Both the position numbers and the translations under genes were made by a program. 6,977 bases of DNA from Prevotellaceae bacterium (lineage in GTDB: Bacteria > Bacteroidota > Bacteroidia > Bacteroidales > Bacteroidaceae). Location: the NCBI GenBank assembly GCA_021204885.1, contig JAJPYP010000063.1, forward strand, positions 1 through 6,977, written 5' to 3'. Numbering within the stretch: position 1 is the stretch's first letter; each line of letters starts with the position of its first letter. A model generated the notes under the pieces. It ran no database searches. It saw nothing but the letters and a program-made list of their open reading frames with translations, and had not been told where the DNA came from. Below, one piece after another: positions 1-6,337 of the stretch.

Positions 1-629
1 CCGGAGACGGTCAGGCTGGTCTGCTTGCCGAAGAAGTCGTCGTCGTAGATGATGGCTCCATTCTCGTCTTTCTTCAAGTCGTAGAGGTTCTTGGTGGTCA
101 CTTGGAACATCTCTCCGGCACCTTCACAATCGGAGGCCGTGATGATGGGGGTGTGGAAGTAGAAGAACCCCTTTTGGTGGAAGAAGCTGTGTATGGCGAT
201 GGCCATGTTGTGACGGATGCGCAGCACGGCGCCGAACGTATTGGTACGGGGACGCAAGTGGGCTACCCCGCGCATGAACTCCATGGAGTGTCCCTTCTTC
301 TGCAAAGGGTAGGAGTTGTCGCACTTGCCAAGCACTTCGATTTCGCGTGCCTGTATCTCTACTCTCTGGCCCGAACCCACCGATTCCACCAACACGCCGT
401 TTACACTCAGGCAAGCGCCTGTGGTAATCTCCTTGAGCAACTCCTCCTTGAAAGCGCCCAAGTCGACCACTATCTGCACGTTATGGATGATGGACCCGTC
501 GTTCAGCGCGATGAAGCTCACCTGCTTGCTGCCACGACGGGTACGCACCCAGCCTTTCACGTTGACCGTCGCGCCGAAATCTTCCCGTTTCAGCAAGTCG
601 ACGATCTTTGTCCTACCGATTCTTTCCAT
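1..629 (-). CDS. asnS: Asparaginyl-tRNA synthetase, N-terminal part (runs off left edge)
   Basis: Class IIb aminoacyl-tRNA synthetase that attaches asparagine to tRNA-Asn in the cytoplasm. The first 209 residues are visible, starting [15 protein letters not shown]; the family is usually about 465 residues, so the C-terminal catalytic half lies beyond base 1. Residues about 18-125 form the OB-fold anticodon-binding domain ([15 protein letters not shown], then FIALNDGS). The catalytic domain begins with [17 protein letters not shown] and the class II motif 1 region [20 protein letters not shown], and the visible part ends at [12 protein letters not shown], just before the usual Q-LY-E segment. 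The ATG at 627-629 matches the usual family N terminus. It has no Shine-Dalgarno sequence, as is normal in Bacteroidota. The gene starts 23 bp after the pseudouridine synthase stop with no promoter motif in the gap, so co-transcription is likely. The reading frame is intact. The assignment rests on recognised family sequence and is very secure. Confidence 0.97.
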   Translation of the reverse strand, partial: MERIGRTKIVDLLKREDFGATVNVKGWVRTRRGSKQVSFIALNDGSIIHNVQIVVDLGAFKEELLKEITTGACLSVNGVLVESVGSGQRVEIQAREIEVLGKCDNSYPLQKKGHSMEFMRGVAHLRPRTNTFGAVLRIRHNMAIAIHSFFHQKGFFYFHTPIITASDCEGAGEMFQVTTKNLYDLKKDENGAIIYDDDFFGKQTSLTVS

Positions 630-652
630 ACGGTTTATCTTGTTATTATAGA

Positions 653-2311
653 TCACTCGAATGAACCCATGCGCAGGAAGTTCACCTCCTGTTCGGTCAA
701 GTAGCGCCATTCACCACGGCGCAATCCCTTTTTGGTAAGGCCGGCGAAGAGCACGCGGTCTAATCTGACCACCTTGTAGCCCAACGACTCGAAGATGCGG
801 CGCACGATACGGTTCTTTCCGGAATGGATCTCGATGCCCACCTCGTCTTTCTTCAGGTCGTCCGTGTAGCTGATGGCATCGGCGTGTATCTCGCCGTCGT
901 CTAACTGTACACCGGTGGCAATCCGGTCCATGTCGGCCTTGGTCAAGTCCTTGTCCAGACGCACATGGTACACTTTCTTCTTCAAGAACTTGGGATGCGT
1001 CAGCTTGGAAGCCAAGTCGCCGTCGTTGGTGAGCAGCAGCACGCCGGTGGTGTTGCGGTCCAACCGTCCCACAGGGTAGATGCGCTCCTGGCAAGCCCCT
1101 TTCACCAAGTCCATCACCGTGTGGCGGCCTTGCGGGTCGTCGGATGTGGTGACCGTATCTTTCGGTTTGTTCAGCAAGACGTATATCTTGCGCTCGATGG
1201 ACACAGGCTGGTCGTGGAACTTCACGGCATCGCTGCGCTTGATTTTCGTGCCCAGTTCCGTAACGACCTCACCGTTTACCGACACCACGCCCGCCGTGAT
1301 GAACTCGTCGGCCTCACGGCGCGAGCAGATGCCGGCGTTGGCCAAGAACTTGTTCAAGCGGATAGGCTCGTTCGGGTCGGTGAACTGGTCCTTATACTCT
1401 ACCGGTTCGCGCTTGTTGTTGTATCTTGGGCGCTGGGAGTAGTCTCCCGGGCGGCGTGTGGGTCGGTTGTAACCGTCGGCCCTGTTCCCGTAATTACCTT
1501 GGCGGTCACCGGCGTTCTTGTTGAAGCGGGGACGGAAAGGACGGTCGCCCCCGGTATTGTTCCCGTAAGGACGCGCGGGGCGTTCGCCCCCGTTGTTGTT
1601 GTACGACGGACGCTCCCCGCCGTTGCCCATGCCATAACCCGGGCGCATGGGGCGCTTGTTGCCGTCGGGGTTGAAGCGGGGACGGAAAGAACGGTTGCCC
1701 TCGCCTTGGTTGCCATACGACGTACGTGCTGTACGCTCTCCGCCCTCTTGGTTGAAGCGGGGACGGAAAGTACGGTTACCCTCGCCTTGGTTGCCGTACG
1801 ACGTACGTGCCGTACGCTCTCCACCCTCTTGGTTGAAGCGGGGGCGGTAAGGACGGTTGCCCTCGCCCGCACCGTAAGTACGCTCGCCTTGGTTGCCATA
1901 CGTGCGTTCGCTCCTGTTTCCGTAGTTGCGCTCACCGTTGCTGCCATACGTGCGTTCGCCGCCGTTCATGCGCGGACGGTCGTTGTTATAGGGGCGCTGT
2001 GGACGCTCCCCTTGGTTGCCGTTCGCATTGAAACGCGGACGGTAAGGACGGTCGCTGCTATAGGTGCGTTGCACCCGTTCGCCGTTTTCACTGTTGAATC
2101 TGGGACGGTAGGGGCGGTTGCCGTTGTCACGGTTGTACGGGTGGTTGTAGTACCCTGTCTTTTCTGTTTGGTTACCATTACGGTCTGTCAGGTTACCATT
2201 ACGGTCCGCTTGATTGCCGTCACGGTCTGACTGATTGCCCTCGCGGCCACTGCCTTCATTCCCTTCGTTGGTAGAGGAGGCGTCGCGCCAAATTTCATTC
2301 TCTGTACTCAT
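653..2311 (-). CDS. rluB: RsuA/RluB-family rRNA pseudouridine synthase with long disordered R/G/N-rich N terminus
   Basis: Converts a uridine in rRNA to pseudouridine; by family the likely target is the 23S rRNA site modified by RluB (U2605 in E. coli), but specificity for RluB versus RluE/RluF or RsuA cannot be proved here. The 552 residues fall into two parts. Residues 1-310 are low complexity, rich in Arg, Gly, Asn, Glu, Pro and Tyr, with six copies of RPRFN (at about 69, 91, 156, 183, 210 and 260), four 7-residue units (21-48) and a 27-residue tandem unit (150-214). Residues 316-362 are an S4 RNA-binding domain ([19 protein letters not shown]). Residues 370-545 are the catalytic domain, with [11 protein letters not shown], the catalytic Asp418 in [23 protein letters not shown] and [16 protein letters not shown]. 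coli RluB has its extension at the C terminus, so this N-terminal extension is a Bacteroidota-style feature. The ATG at 2309-2311 is the best start: the repetitive region is in frame with no closer start that would keep it. asnS follows after 23 bp. Confidence 0.93.
   Translation of the reverse strand: MSTENEIWRDASSTNEGNEGSGREGNQSDRDGNQADRNGNLTDRNGNQTEKTGYYNHPYNRDNGNRPYRPRFNSENGERVQRTYSSDRPYRPRFNANGNQGERPQRPYNNDRPRMNGGERTYGSNGERNYGNRSERTYGNQGERTYGAGEGNRPYRPRFNQEGGERTARTSYGNQGEGNRTFRPRFNQEGGERTARTSYGNQGEGNRSFRPRFNPDGNKRPMRPGYGMGNGGERPSYNNNGGERPARPYGNNTGGDRPFRPRFNKNAGDRQGNYGNRADGYNRPTRRPGDYSQRPRYNNKREPVEYKDQFTDPNEPIRLNKFLANAGICSRREADEFITAGVVSVNGEVVTELGTKIKRSDAVKFHDQPVSIERKIYVLLNKPKDTVTTSDDPQGRHTVMDLVKGACQERIYPVGRLDRNTTGVLLLTNDGDLASKLTHPKFLKKKVYHVRLDKDLTKADMDRIATGVQLDDGEIHADAISYTDDLKKDEVGIEIHSGKNRIVRRIFESLGYKVVRLDRVLFAGLTKKGLRRGEWRYLTEQEVNFLRMGSFE
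1670..1864 (-). repeat. 81-bp in-frame tandem repeat (2.4 copies) inside the pseudouridine synthase gene
   Basis: Two complete 81-bp units lie at 1784-1864 and 1703-1783, followed by a partial third at 1670-1702. By hand alignment the two full units differ at 7 of 81 positions (about 91% identity). They encode 27 residues each (protein positions 150-176 and 177-203) with the core NR-x-[YF][15 protein letters not shown] and SYGNQGEG. The unit length is a multiple of three, so gain or loss of a copy keeps the frame. It lies wholly in the disordered N-terminal extension, away from the catalytic domain. Confidence 0.9.
2168..2251 (-). repeat. 21-bp in-frame tandem repeat (4 copies) near the start of the pseudouridine synthase gene
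   Basis: Four consecutive 21-bp units at 2231-2251, 2210-2230, 2189-2209 and 2168-2188 encode the heptapeptides [21 protein letters not shown] and TDRNGNQ (residues 21-48). The two units furthest downstream in the gene are nearly identical at DNA level and the first has diverged most. The heptads have no hydrophobic a/d pattern, so this is not a coiled coil but a polar, disordered segment. Confidence 0.85.
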
Positions 2312-2327
2312 GTCGTTTCTAATAAAT

Positions 2328-2335
2328 AAAATGTA
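2328..2335 (-). promoter_or_regulatory. Possible weak -7 element for the rluB-asnS unit
   Basis: On the minus strand this reads TACATTTT, matching the Bacteroidota -7 consensus TAnnTTTG at all but the last position. It lies 16 bases before the rluB start codon, which would give a very short leader. No TTTG-like -33 element stands 19-21 bp upstream. It is the best candidate found in the 209-bp gap 2312-2520, but read-through from purB is an alternative. Confidence 0.22.
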
Positions 2336-2379
2336 AATCTACTCACGACCTCACGGTCAGTTCCTAAAAATCTCGATAG

Positions 2380-2399
2380 TCGACCGGTTGTCCGGTCAA
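2380..2399 (-). terminator. Small hairpin in the purB-rluB gap, possible weak terminator or leader hairpin
   Basis: In minus-strand RNA this 20-base stretch can fold as an 8-bp stem (core GACCGG / CCGGTC, extended by one U-G and one U-A pair) closed by the tetraloop ACAA. On the plus strand the extension is broken by a C-A mismatch, so the structure favours minus-strand RNA, the direction of transcription here. A run of five T (minus strand, 2370-2366) follows only after 9 bases, so it is not a textbook intrinsic terminator. It lies about 120 bases after the purB stop and 68 bases before the rluB start. The rest of the 2312-2520 gap shows nothing else recognisable. Confidence 0.3.
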
Positions 2400-2520
2400 T
2401 GCACTTTAAACGCTATAATGTCTTGTCTATATTCTCCGCTTTATGGTTGATATGTTTTCCTTGTTACCTGTTCATAGTGTTCATTCCCCTTCGTTTCCCC
2501 GCATCGGCGGTGCGCACTTT

Positions 2521-3867
2521 CTACATGCCCGTATAGCTTTGCGGGGTAATGGCAAGCAACTCTTGCTTTACCTCCTCTTTCACCTCCAATCCCTCGATGA
2601 ACTGTTTGATGGAGGCTTCCGTCACCGCTTGGTTGGTACGTGTCAACGCCTTCAACGCCTCGTAAGGATGCGGGTAGCCCTCCCGTCGCAGGATGGTTTG
2701 AATGGCTTCGGCCACCACACTCCAGCAGTTGTCCAAGTCGCGGTCGATGGCCGTCCGGTTGAGCAACAGCTTGCGCAAGCCCTTCAAGGAACTCTGTATG
2801 GCGATGACCGTGTGGCCGAAGGGTACGCCGATGTTGCGCAGCACGGTCGAGTCGGTCAAGTCACGTTGCAGGCGCGATACCGGCAACTTCTCCGAAAGCT
2901 GTCGCAACACCGCGTTGGCCATGCCCAAGTTCCCCTCGGCATTCTCGAAGTCGATGGGATTCACCTTGTGCGGCATGGCGCTCGAGCCCACCTCGCCGGC
3001 TTTGATGCGCTGCTTGAAGTACTCCATGGAGATATATTGCCAGAAGTCGCGGTTCATGTCTATCATCACGGTGTTCACCCGCTTCATCGCGTCGAAGAGG
3101 GCGGCCAAGTTGTCGTAGTTGGAGATTTGCGTGGTGTAGGCTTCGCGTCGCAGGCCCAGTCGCTCCGCCACGAACTTGTCGCCGAAAGCCTTCCAGTCAA
3201 TCCCCGGGTAAGCCACGTGGTGGGCGTTGAAGTTGCCCGTGGCACCGCCGAACTTGGCCGTGACGGGGCATGCCCGCAACAAGGATAGTTGGCGTTCCAA
3301 GCGGTAGGCGAACACCTTGACCTCCTTTCCCAAACGGGTAGGAGAGGCAGGCTGGCCGTGCGTACGCGCCAACATGGGAATATCCGCCCACGCTTCGGCA
3401 TAGTCGTTCAATTGCGTTATAAGCTCCTCGAGTTGCGGGTAATAGACCTCTTCCAACGCCTCTTTCACCGCAAGCGGAAAGGCTGTGTTGTTGATATCCT
3501 GTGAAGTCAGTCCGAAGTGGATGAACTCCTTGTAGGGCTCCATGCCGGGCATCCGGTCGAACCGCTCTTTCAGGAAATACTCCACCGCCTTGACGTCGTG
3601 GTTGGTCACGTCCTCGATCTCCTTGACACGCTTGGCGTCCGTCAAGGAGAACCGGCGGTAAATGTCCCTGAGCCGCTCCAAACAGGTGGCGTCCACCCCT
3701 TGCAGTTGCGGCAAAGGCAGCCGGCAGAGCGTGATGAAATACTCCACTTCCACACGCACGCGGTATCTGATAAGCGCGAATTCCGAGAAATAAGCGGATA
3801 GAACCGCGGCCTTACCTCTGTATCGGCCGTCAATCGGAGAGATTGCAGTAAGCGCGTCAAGTTCCAT
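2521..3867 (-). CDS. purB: Adenylosuccinate lyase
   Basis: Catalyses two beta-eliminations of fumarate: SAICAR to AICAR in de novo purine synthesis, and adenylosuccinate to AMP. Cytoplasmic homotetramer of the fumarase/aspartase superfamily. The 448-residue protein is close to the usual length of the E. coli-type enzyme (456), from which the N terminus MELDALTAISPIDGRYRGK is easily recognised. Key motifs: TNHDVKAVEYFL (88-99), HFGLTSQDINNT (117-128), the general-acid region ARTHGQPASPT with His170, and the superfamily signature GSSAMPHKVNPIDFENAEGN (294-313), in which Ser295 corresponds to the catalytic mobile-loop serine. KLPVSRLQRDLTDSTVLRN follows at 327-345. The C terminus stops at TPQSYTGM, about ten residues earlier than in E. 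coli, which does not affect known catalytic residues. The start ATG at 3865-3867 matches the family N terminus and stands about 33 bases after a perfect -7 promoter element. It is divergent from the lipoprotein gene. Confidence 0.97.
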   Translation of the reverse strand: MELDALTAISPIDGRYRGKAAVLSAYFSEFALIRYRVRVEVEYFITLCRLPLPQLQGVDATCLERLRDIYRRFSLTDAKRVKEIEDVTNHDVKAVEYFLKERFDRMPGMEPYKEFIHFGLTSQDINNTAFPLAVKEALEEVYYPQLEELITQLNDYAEAWADIPMLARTHGQPASPTRLGKEVKVFAYRLERQLSLLRACPVTAKFGGATGNFNAHHVAYPGIDWKAFGDKFVAERLGLRREAYTTQISNYDNLAALFDAMKRVNTVMIDMNRDFWQYISMEYFKQRIKAGEVGSSAMPHKVNPIDFENAEGNLGMANAVLRQLSEKLPVSRLQRDLTDSTVLRNIGVPFGHTVIAIQSSLKGLRKLLLNRTAIDRDLDNCWSVVAEAIQTILRREGYPHPYEALKALTRTNQAVTEASIKQFIEGLEVKEEVKQELLAITPQSYTGM

Positions 3868-3900
3868 ACCTTCTGTCTATAGGGTTCTGTTTTAGCGGGG

Positions 3901-3908
3901 CAAAGGTA
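3901..3908 (-). promoter_or_regulatory. Bacteroidota-type -7 promoter element for purB
   Basis: On the minus strand this reads TACCTTTG followed by CCCCGC, an exact match to the TAnnTTTG consensus used by the primary sigma factor of Bacteroidota. It lies 33 bases upstream of the purB ATG, so the transcript should start around 3894-3896 with a leader of roughly 27 bases. A clear TTTG -33 box is not visible at 19-21 bp upstream; the region there is AT-rich (TTGAAAAAAATACG). Identified by motif and position only. Confidence 0.75.
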
Positions 3909-3993
3909 CGTATTTTTTTCAACTATCCATGTAATTGAATAGAATTTCACCACGCTTTTTTCGTTTTTATGCCGTGAGTTCGCCAATAAGTTT

Positions 3994-4001
3994 TATATTT
4001 G
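3994..4001 (+). promoter_or_regulatory. Bacteroidota-type -7 promoter element for the lipoprotein-rsmG-gcvP side
   Basis: The plus strand reads TATATTTG followed by CAAC, an exact match to TAnnTTTG. Transcription would begin near 4008, giving a leader of about 40 bases to the ATG at 4050. No good -33 TTTG is seen; a T-rich stretch lies at 3964-3968. This is the only convincing plus-strand promoter in the window, so the downstream genes may depend on it. Confidence 0.7.
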
Positions 4002-4049
4002 CAACTACTAAAATGTTACTTCTAATATCGTTTGATAAATAAAAAGCGT

Positions 4050-4898
4050 ATGGGAAAGCAATATGTCAGCCTATTCCTCCTTCCGCTTGTTGCATGCGGA
4101 TTTTTGTTCTCTTGCAATAGCAACCTGCACAAACCCGTGGGCGCGTTGTCGTTCGACAGCATCCAAGTGAACCGCACCGTCCATCTCTTCGGCGATACCG
4201 CCATGCCGGCGTGCAACCTTGTCGTCAGCCTCGTGTATGCCGACAAGGCCTCCGACGACTCGTTGAAGAACCAAGTGAACCGTTTCCTGCTCTCGGCCGC
4301 GTTAGGCGAGGCCTACGCCGGCATGGCTCCCGTAGAGGCCTTGGACCGCTATGCCGACAAGTATGCCCGCAGCTACCGCGAAGACTTGGAACCCATGTTC
4401 CTCAAGGATGCCGATGAGTCGGGCGACATAGACGTAGCTGACTGGTACTCCTACTACAAGAGCGTCGCAGGCAGCGTGTGGCATTATGCCGGGCACCTGC
4501 TCACCTACCGCGTTTACTATGAGGAGTACACCGGCGGGGCACACGGCATCTACCTGACCAACTTCCTCAATGTAGACCTCTCCACGCTTACGCCCGTCCG
4601 TTTGGACGACCTCTTCGCCAAGGGATATGAGGAACAGTTGACCGACTTGCTCTGGAACCAGCTCATGGCCGACAACCACGTCACCACCCGCGAGGAACTG
4701 CAAGACATGGGCTACGCGCTTGGCGGAGACATTGAACCCACGGGGAACTTCTACCTTGACGATGCGGGCATCACCTTTTATTATAATGTGTACGACATAG
4801 CCCCCTACGTCATGGGAACCACCGCCATCACGTTGTCCTACGACATCCTGCAACCCCTCATGGACGACAAGAAAGGCGTCGTCGCTTCCATCCGATAG
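4050..4898 (+). CDS. Predicted lipoprotein, DUF4163/DUF3298 (RsiV-like) family
   Basis: The 282-residue product begins with a signal peptide: Lys3, a hydrophobic stretch (VSLFLLPLVACGFLF) and a lipobox-like LFSC with Cys22 as the likely lipidated residue, so it should be exported and membrane anchored. Residues about 35-165 resemble DUF4163, ending in the typical EEYTGGAHG (158-166). Residues about 183-270 resemble DUF3298, with LDDLFAKGYEEQL and FYLDDAGITFYYNVYDIAPY. This fold occurs in the RsiV anti-sigma factor (lysozyme sensor) and in some peptidoglycan deacetylases, but here there is no transmembrane anti-sigma part or catalytic domain, so its function is unknown. Residues 120-131 (DADESGDIDVAD) look like an EF-hand or dockerin calcium loop. 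I chose ATG 4050; an in-frame TTG at 4032 would add MINKKR, giving a more basic N terminus, but TTG starts are uncommon here. It is 21 bp ahead of rsmG and probably shares its transcript. Confidence 0.82.
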   Translation: MGKQYVSLFLLPLVACGFLFSCNSNLHKPVGALSFDSIQVNRTVHLFGDTAMPACNLVVSLVYADKASDDSLKNQVNRFLLSAALGEAYAGMAPVEALDRYADKYARSYREDLEPMFLKDADESGDIDVADWYSYYKSVAGSVWHYAGHLLTYRVYYEEYTGGAHGIYLTNFLNVDLSTLTPVRLDDLFAKGYEEQLTDLLWNQLMADNHVTTREELQDMGYALGGDIEPTGNFYLDDAGITFYYNVYDIAPYVMGTTAITLSYDILQPLMDDKKGVVASIR

Positions 4899-4919
4899 CC
4901 CCTCTACACCCTTTCAGGC

Positions 4920-5540
4920 ATGGAACTCCTGATGAAATACTTCCCCGACCTCACCGGGCGGCAACAGCGGCAATACGCCGCCTTGAAAGGCCTTTATGAG
5001 GAGTGGAACGCCAAGATCAACGTCATCTCCCGTAAGGATATAGGGAACCTCTACGAGCGCCACGTGCTCCACTCGATGGGCATCGCCAAGGTCATCCGTT
5101 TCCGTCCCGGCACCCGTGTCATGGACGTGGGCACCGGCGGCGGATTTCCCGGCATTCCCTTGGCCATCCTCTTCCCTGAGGCGACGTTCCACATGGTAGA
5201 CAGCGTGGGCAAGAAGCTGCGTGTGGCCGCCGAAGTGGCCCAAGCCATCGGGCTGTCCAACGTCACGTTCCGCCACGAGCGCGTTGAAGAGGAGACGCAG
5301 ACGTTCGATTTCATCGTAAGCCGTGCCGTCATGCCCGTGGCCGACTTGCTCAAGGTCACCCGCAAGAACCGCTCGGTGAGGCAACAGAACGCCCTTCCCA
5401 ACGGCATCATCTGCCTGAAAGGGGGTGACTTGGAAGCCGAGACGCGCCCCTATAAAAGCCGTGCGATAGTATGGGAGCTCTCCGAGTTCTTCGGCGAGGA
5501 GTTCTTCCAGACCAAGAAGGTGCTTTACATAGCTTATTGA
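4920..5540 (+). CDS. rsmG: 16S rRNA (guanine-N7) methyltransferase RsmG (GidB)
   Basis: SAM-dependent enzyme that makes m7G at the 16S rRNA position equivalent to E. coli G527, in the 530 loop near the streptomycin site; loss of the enzyme in other bacteria gives low-level streptomycin resistance. The 206 residues match the usual length. The N-terminal helical part holds YEEWNAKINVISRKD (26-40) and ERHVLHS (46-52). The Rossmann-fold SAM site is VMDVGTGGGFPGIPLAI (67-83), with the acidic Asp94 in HMVDSVGKKL at the end of strand 2. FDFIVSRAV (129-137) and NALPNGIICLKGGDL (157-171) follow, the latter form being familiar from Bacteroidota. The ATG at 4920 gives the complete N terminus; a second Met at residue 5 is a less likely start. 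The gene starts 21 bp after the lipoprotein stop, without Shine-Dalgarno sequence or own promoter motif, suggesting co-transcription. Confidence 0.96.
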   Translation: MELLMKYFPDLTGRQQRQYAALKGLYEEWNAKINVISRKDIGNLYERHVLHSMGIAKVIRFRPGTRVMDVGTGGGFPGIPLAILFPEATFHMVDSVGKKLRVAAEVAQAIGLSNVTFRHERVEEETQTFDFIVSRAVMPVADLLKVTRKNRSVRQQNALPNGIICLKGGDLEAETRPYKSRAIVWELSEFFGEEFFQTKKVLYIAY

Positions 5541-5592
5541 CCCTTAAACGAGAATGAACCCGTAAACCATAAACAATCCAATCCTCACCATA

Positions 5593-6231
5593 ATGAAGAT
5601 CAAGCGATTTGAATTCAATATGCTCCCCGAGAACTGTTACGTTATCTGGGACGAGACAAACGAGGCCGCCGTCATCGACGCCGGCTGTTTCTACGACGAA
5701 GAGAAGCAAGCGTTGAAAGACTTTATCTTGGGCAACAACTTGCAGGTAAAGCGCCTGCTTTGCACCCATCTGCACTTGGACCACATCTTCGGAAACCCGT
5801 TCATGTGGAAAGAGTTCGGCTTGAAAGCCGAGGCCAACCAAGCCGACGAGTTCTGGATAGAAGAGGCTCCCAAGCAGAGCCGCATGTTCGGCTTCCAGTT
5901 GCAGGAAGCCCCCGTGCCGCTGGGCGGTTACCTGCACGACGGCGACATCATCACCTTCGGCAACACCAAGCTGGAGGCCATACACGTACCCGGACACTCG
6001 CCCGGCAGCTTGGTGTTCTACTGCGCGGCTTCCCGTTGCCTCTTTTCGGGCGACGTGCTGTTCCAAGGCAGCATCGGCCGTGCCGACTTGGCAGGGGGCA
6101 ACTTCGACGACCTCATAGAGCATATATGCAGCCGCCTTTTCGTGTTGCCGGCAGAGACCATCGTCTACCCCGGACACGGCGCACCCACCACCATCGGCAT
6201 GGAGAAGGCCGAGAATCCCTTCTTCCGTTGA
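5593..6231 (+). CDS. Glyoxalase II-like metallo-beta-lactamase-fold hydrolase
   Basis: A cytoplasmic 212-residue protein consisting of a single metallo-beta-lactamase domain, with no signal peptide. The metal site is complete: THLHLDH (His59, His61, Asp63, His64), His135 in VPGHSPGS, Asp154 in LFSGDVLF and His195 in YPGHGAPT, arranged as for a binuclear Zn/Fe centre. GRADLAGGN (162-170) is typical of the short glyoxalase-II-like group (YcbL-type), which lacks the C-terminal substrate-binding domain of true hydroxyacylglutathione hydrolases. Thioester hydrolysis is therefore a reasonable guess, but the physiological substrate is unknown, and Bacteroidota generally lack glutathione. It begins 52 bp after rsmG and ends 106 bp before gcvP; no promoter motif is visible in the 5541-5592 gap. 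The ATG at 5593 matches the family start (MKIKRFEFNMLPENCYV). Confidence 0.93.
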   Translation: MKIKRFEFNMLPENCYVIWDETNEAAVIDAGCFYDEEKQALKDFILGNNLQVKRLLCTHLHLDHIFGNPFMWKEFGLKAEANQADEFWIEEAPKQSRMFGFQLQEAPVPLGGYLHDGDIITFGNTKLEAIHVPGHSPGSLVFYCAASRCLFSGDVLFQGSIGRADLAGGNFDDLIEHICSRLFVLPAETIVYPGHGAPTTIGMEKAENPFFR

Positions 6232-6241
6232 TGCCCCAGCG

Positions 6242-6299
6242 TGCCGCCGCGTAATCTTCCCCGGAAGCGTCCGTGCCCCTTGGGGAATGTGCTTCGGCA
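6242..6299 (+). other. Nested inverted repeats in the gap before gcvP
   Basis: TGCCG at 6242-6246 pairs with CGGCA at 6295-6299, and inside it TTCCCC at 6257-6262 pairs with GGGGAA at 6282-6287. Both arms could form a two-level stem in RNA with an inner loop of 19 bases. There is no following T-run, so it is not an intrinsic terminator. It does not look like a glycine riboswitch. The remainder of the 6232-6337 gap is an AT-rich leader with no TAnnTTTG motif. Confidence 0.3.
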
Positions 6300-6337
6300 G
6301 CCGCCCCCATAAACAGAAACAACCTAATAAACTCTAT

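Noticed and set aside
965..2230. 421-codon open frame on the plus strand opposite the pseudouridine synthase gene
   Set aside because: It is the complement of the repetitive CGN/AAC/GGN-rich coding sequence, giving a Val/Ala/Arg/Thr-rich translation without any recognisable domain. The opposite frame encodes a complete known enzyme.
2414..2419. TATAAT on the plus strand, an E. coli-type -10 box
   Set aside because: No matching -35 at 17 bp, no plus-strand gene downstream to serve, and Bacteroidota primary promoters use TAnnTTTG instead.
2443..3288. 281-codon open frame on the plus strand, mostly opposite purB
   Set aside because: Its translation is His/Val/Gly/Arg-rich with no family resemblance, and purB on the other strand is intact with all its signature motifs.
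3918..3939. Inverted repeat TTCAA / TTGAA with a 12-base spacer near the purB promoter, a possible operator
   Set aside because: Only 5 bp per arm in AT-rich DNA, which is expected by chance; no known regulator matches it.
3642..3986. 114-codon minus-strand frame spanning the purB start and promoter
   Set aside because: It overlaps the first part of purB in another frame, contains the promoter region, and its translation resembles nothing known.
5407..6177. 256-codon open frame on the minus strand opposite the metallo-hydrolase
   Set aside because: No recognisable motif; the plus strand encodes a full metal-binding hydrolase in the same place.
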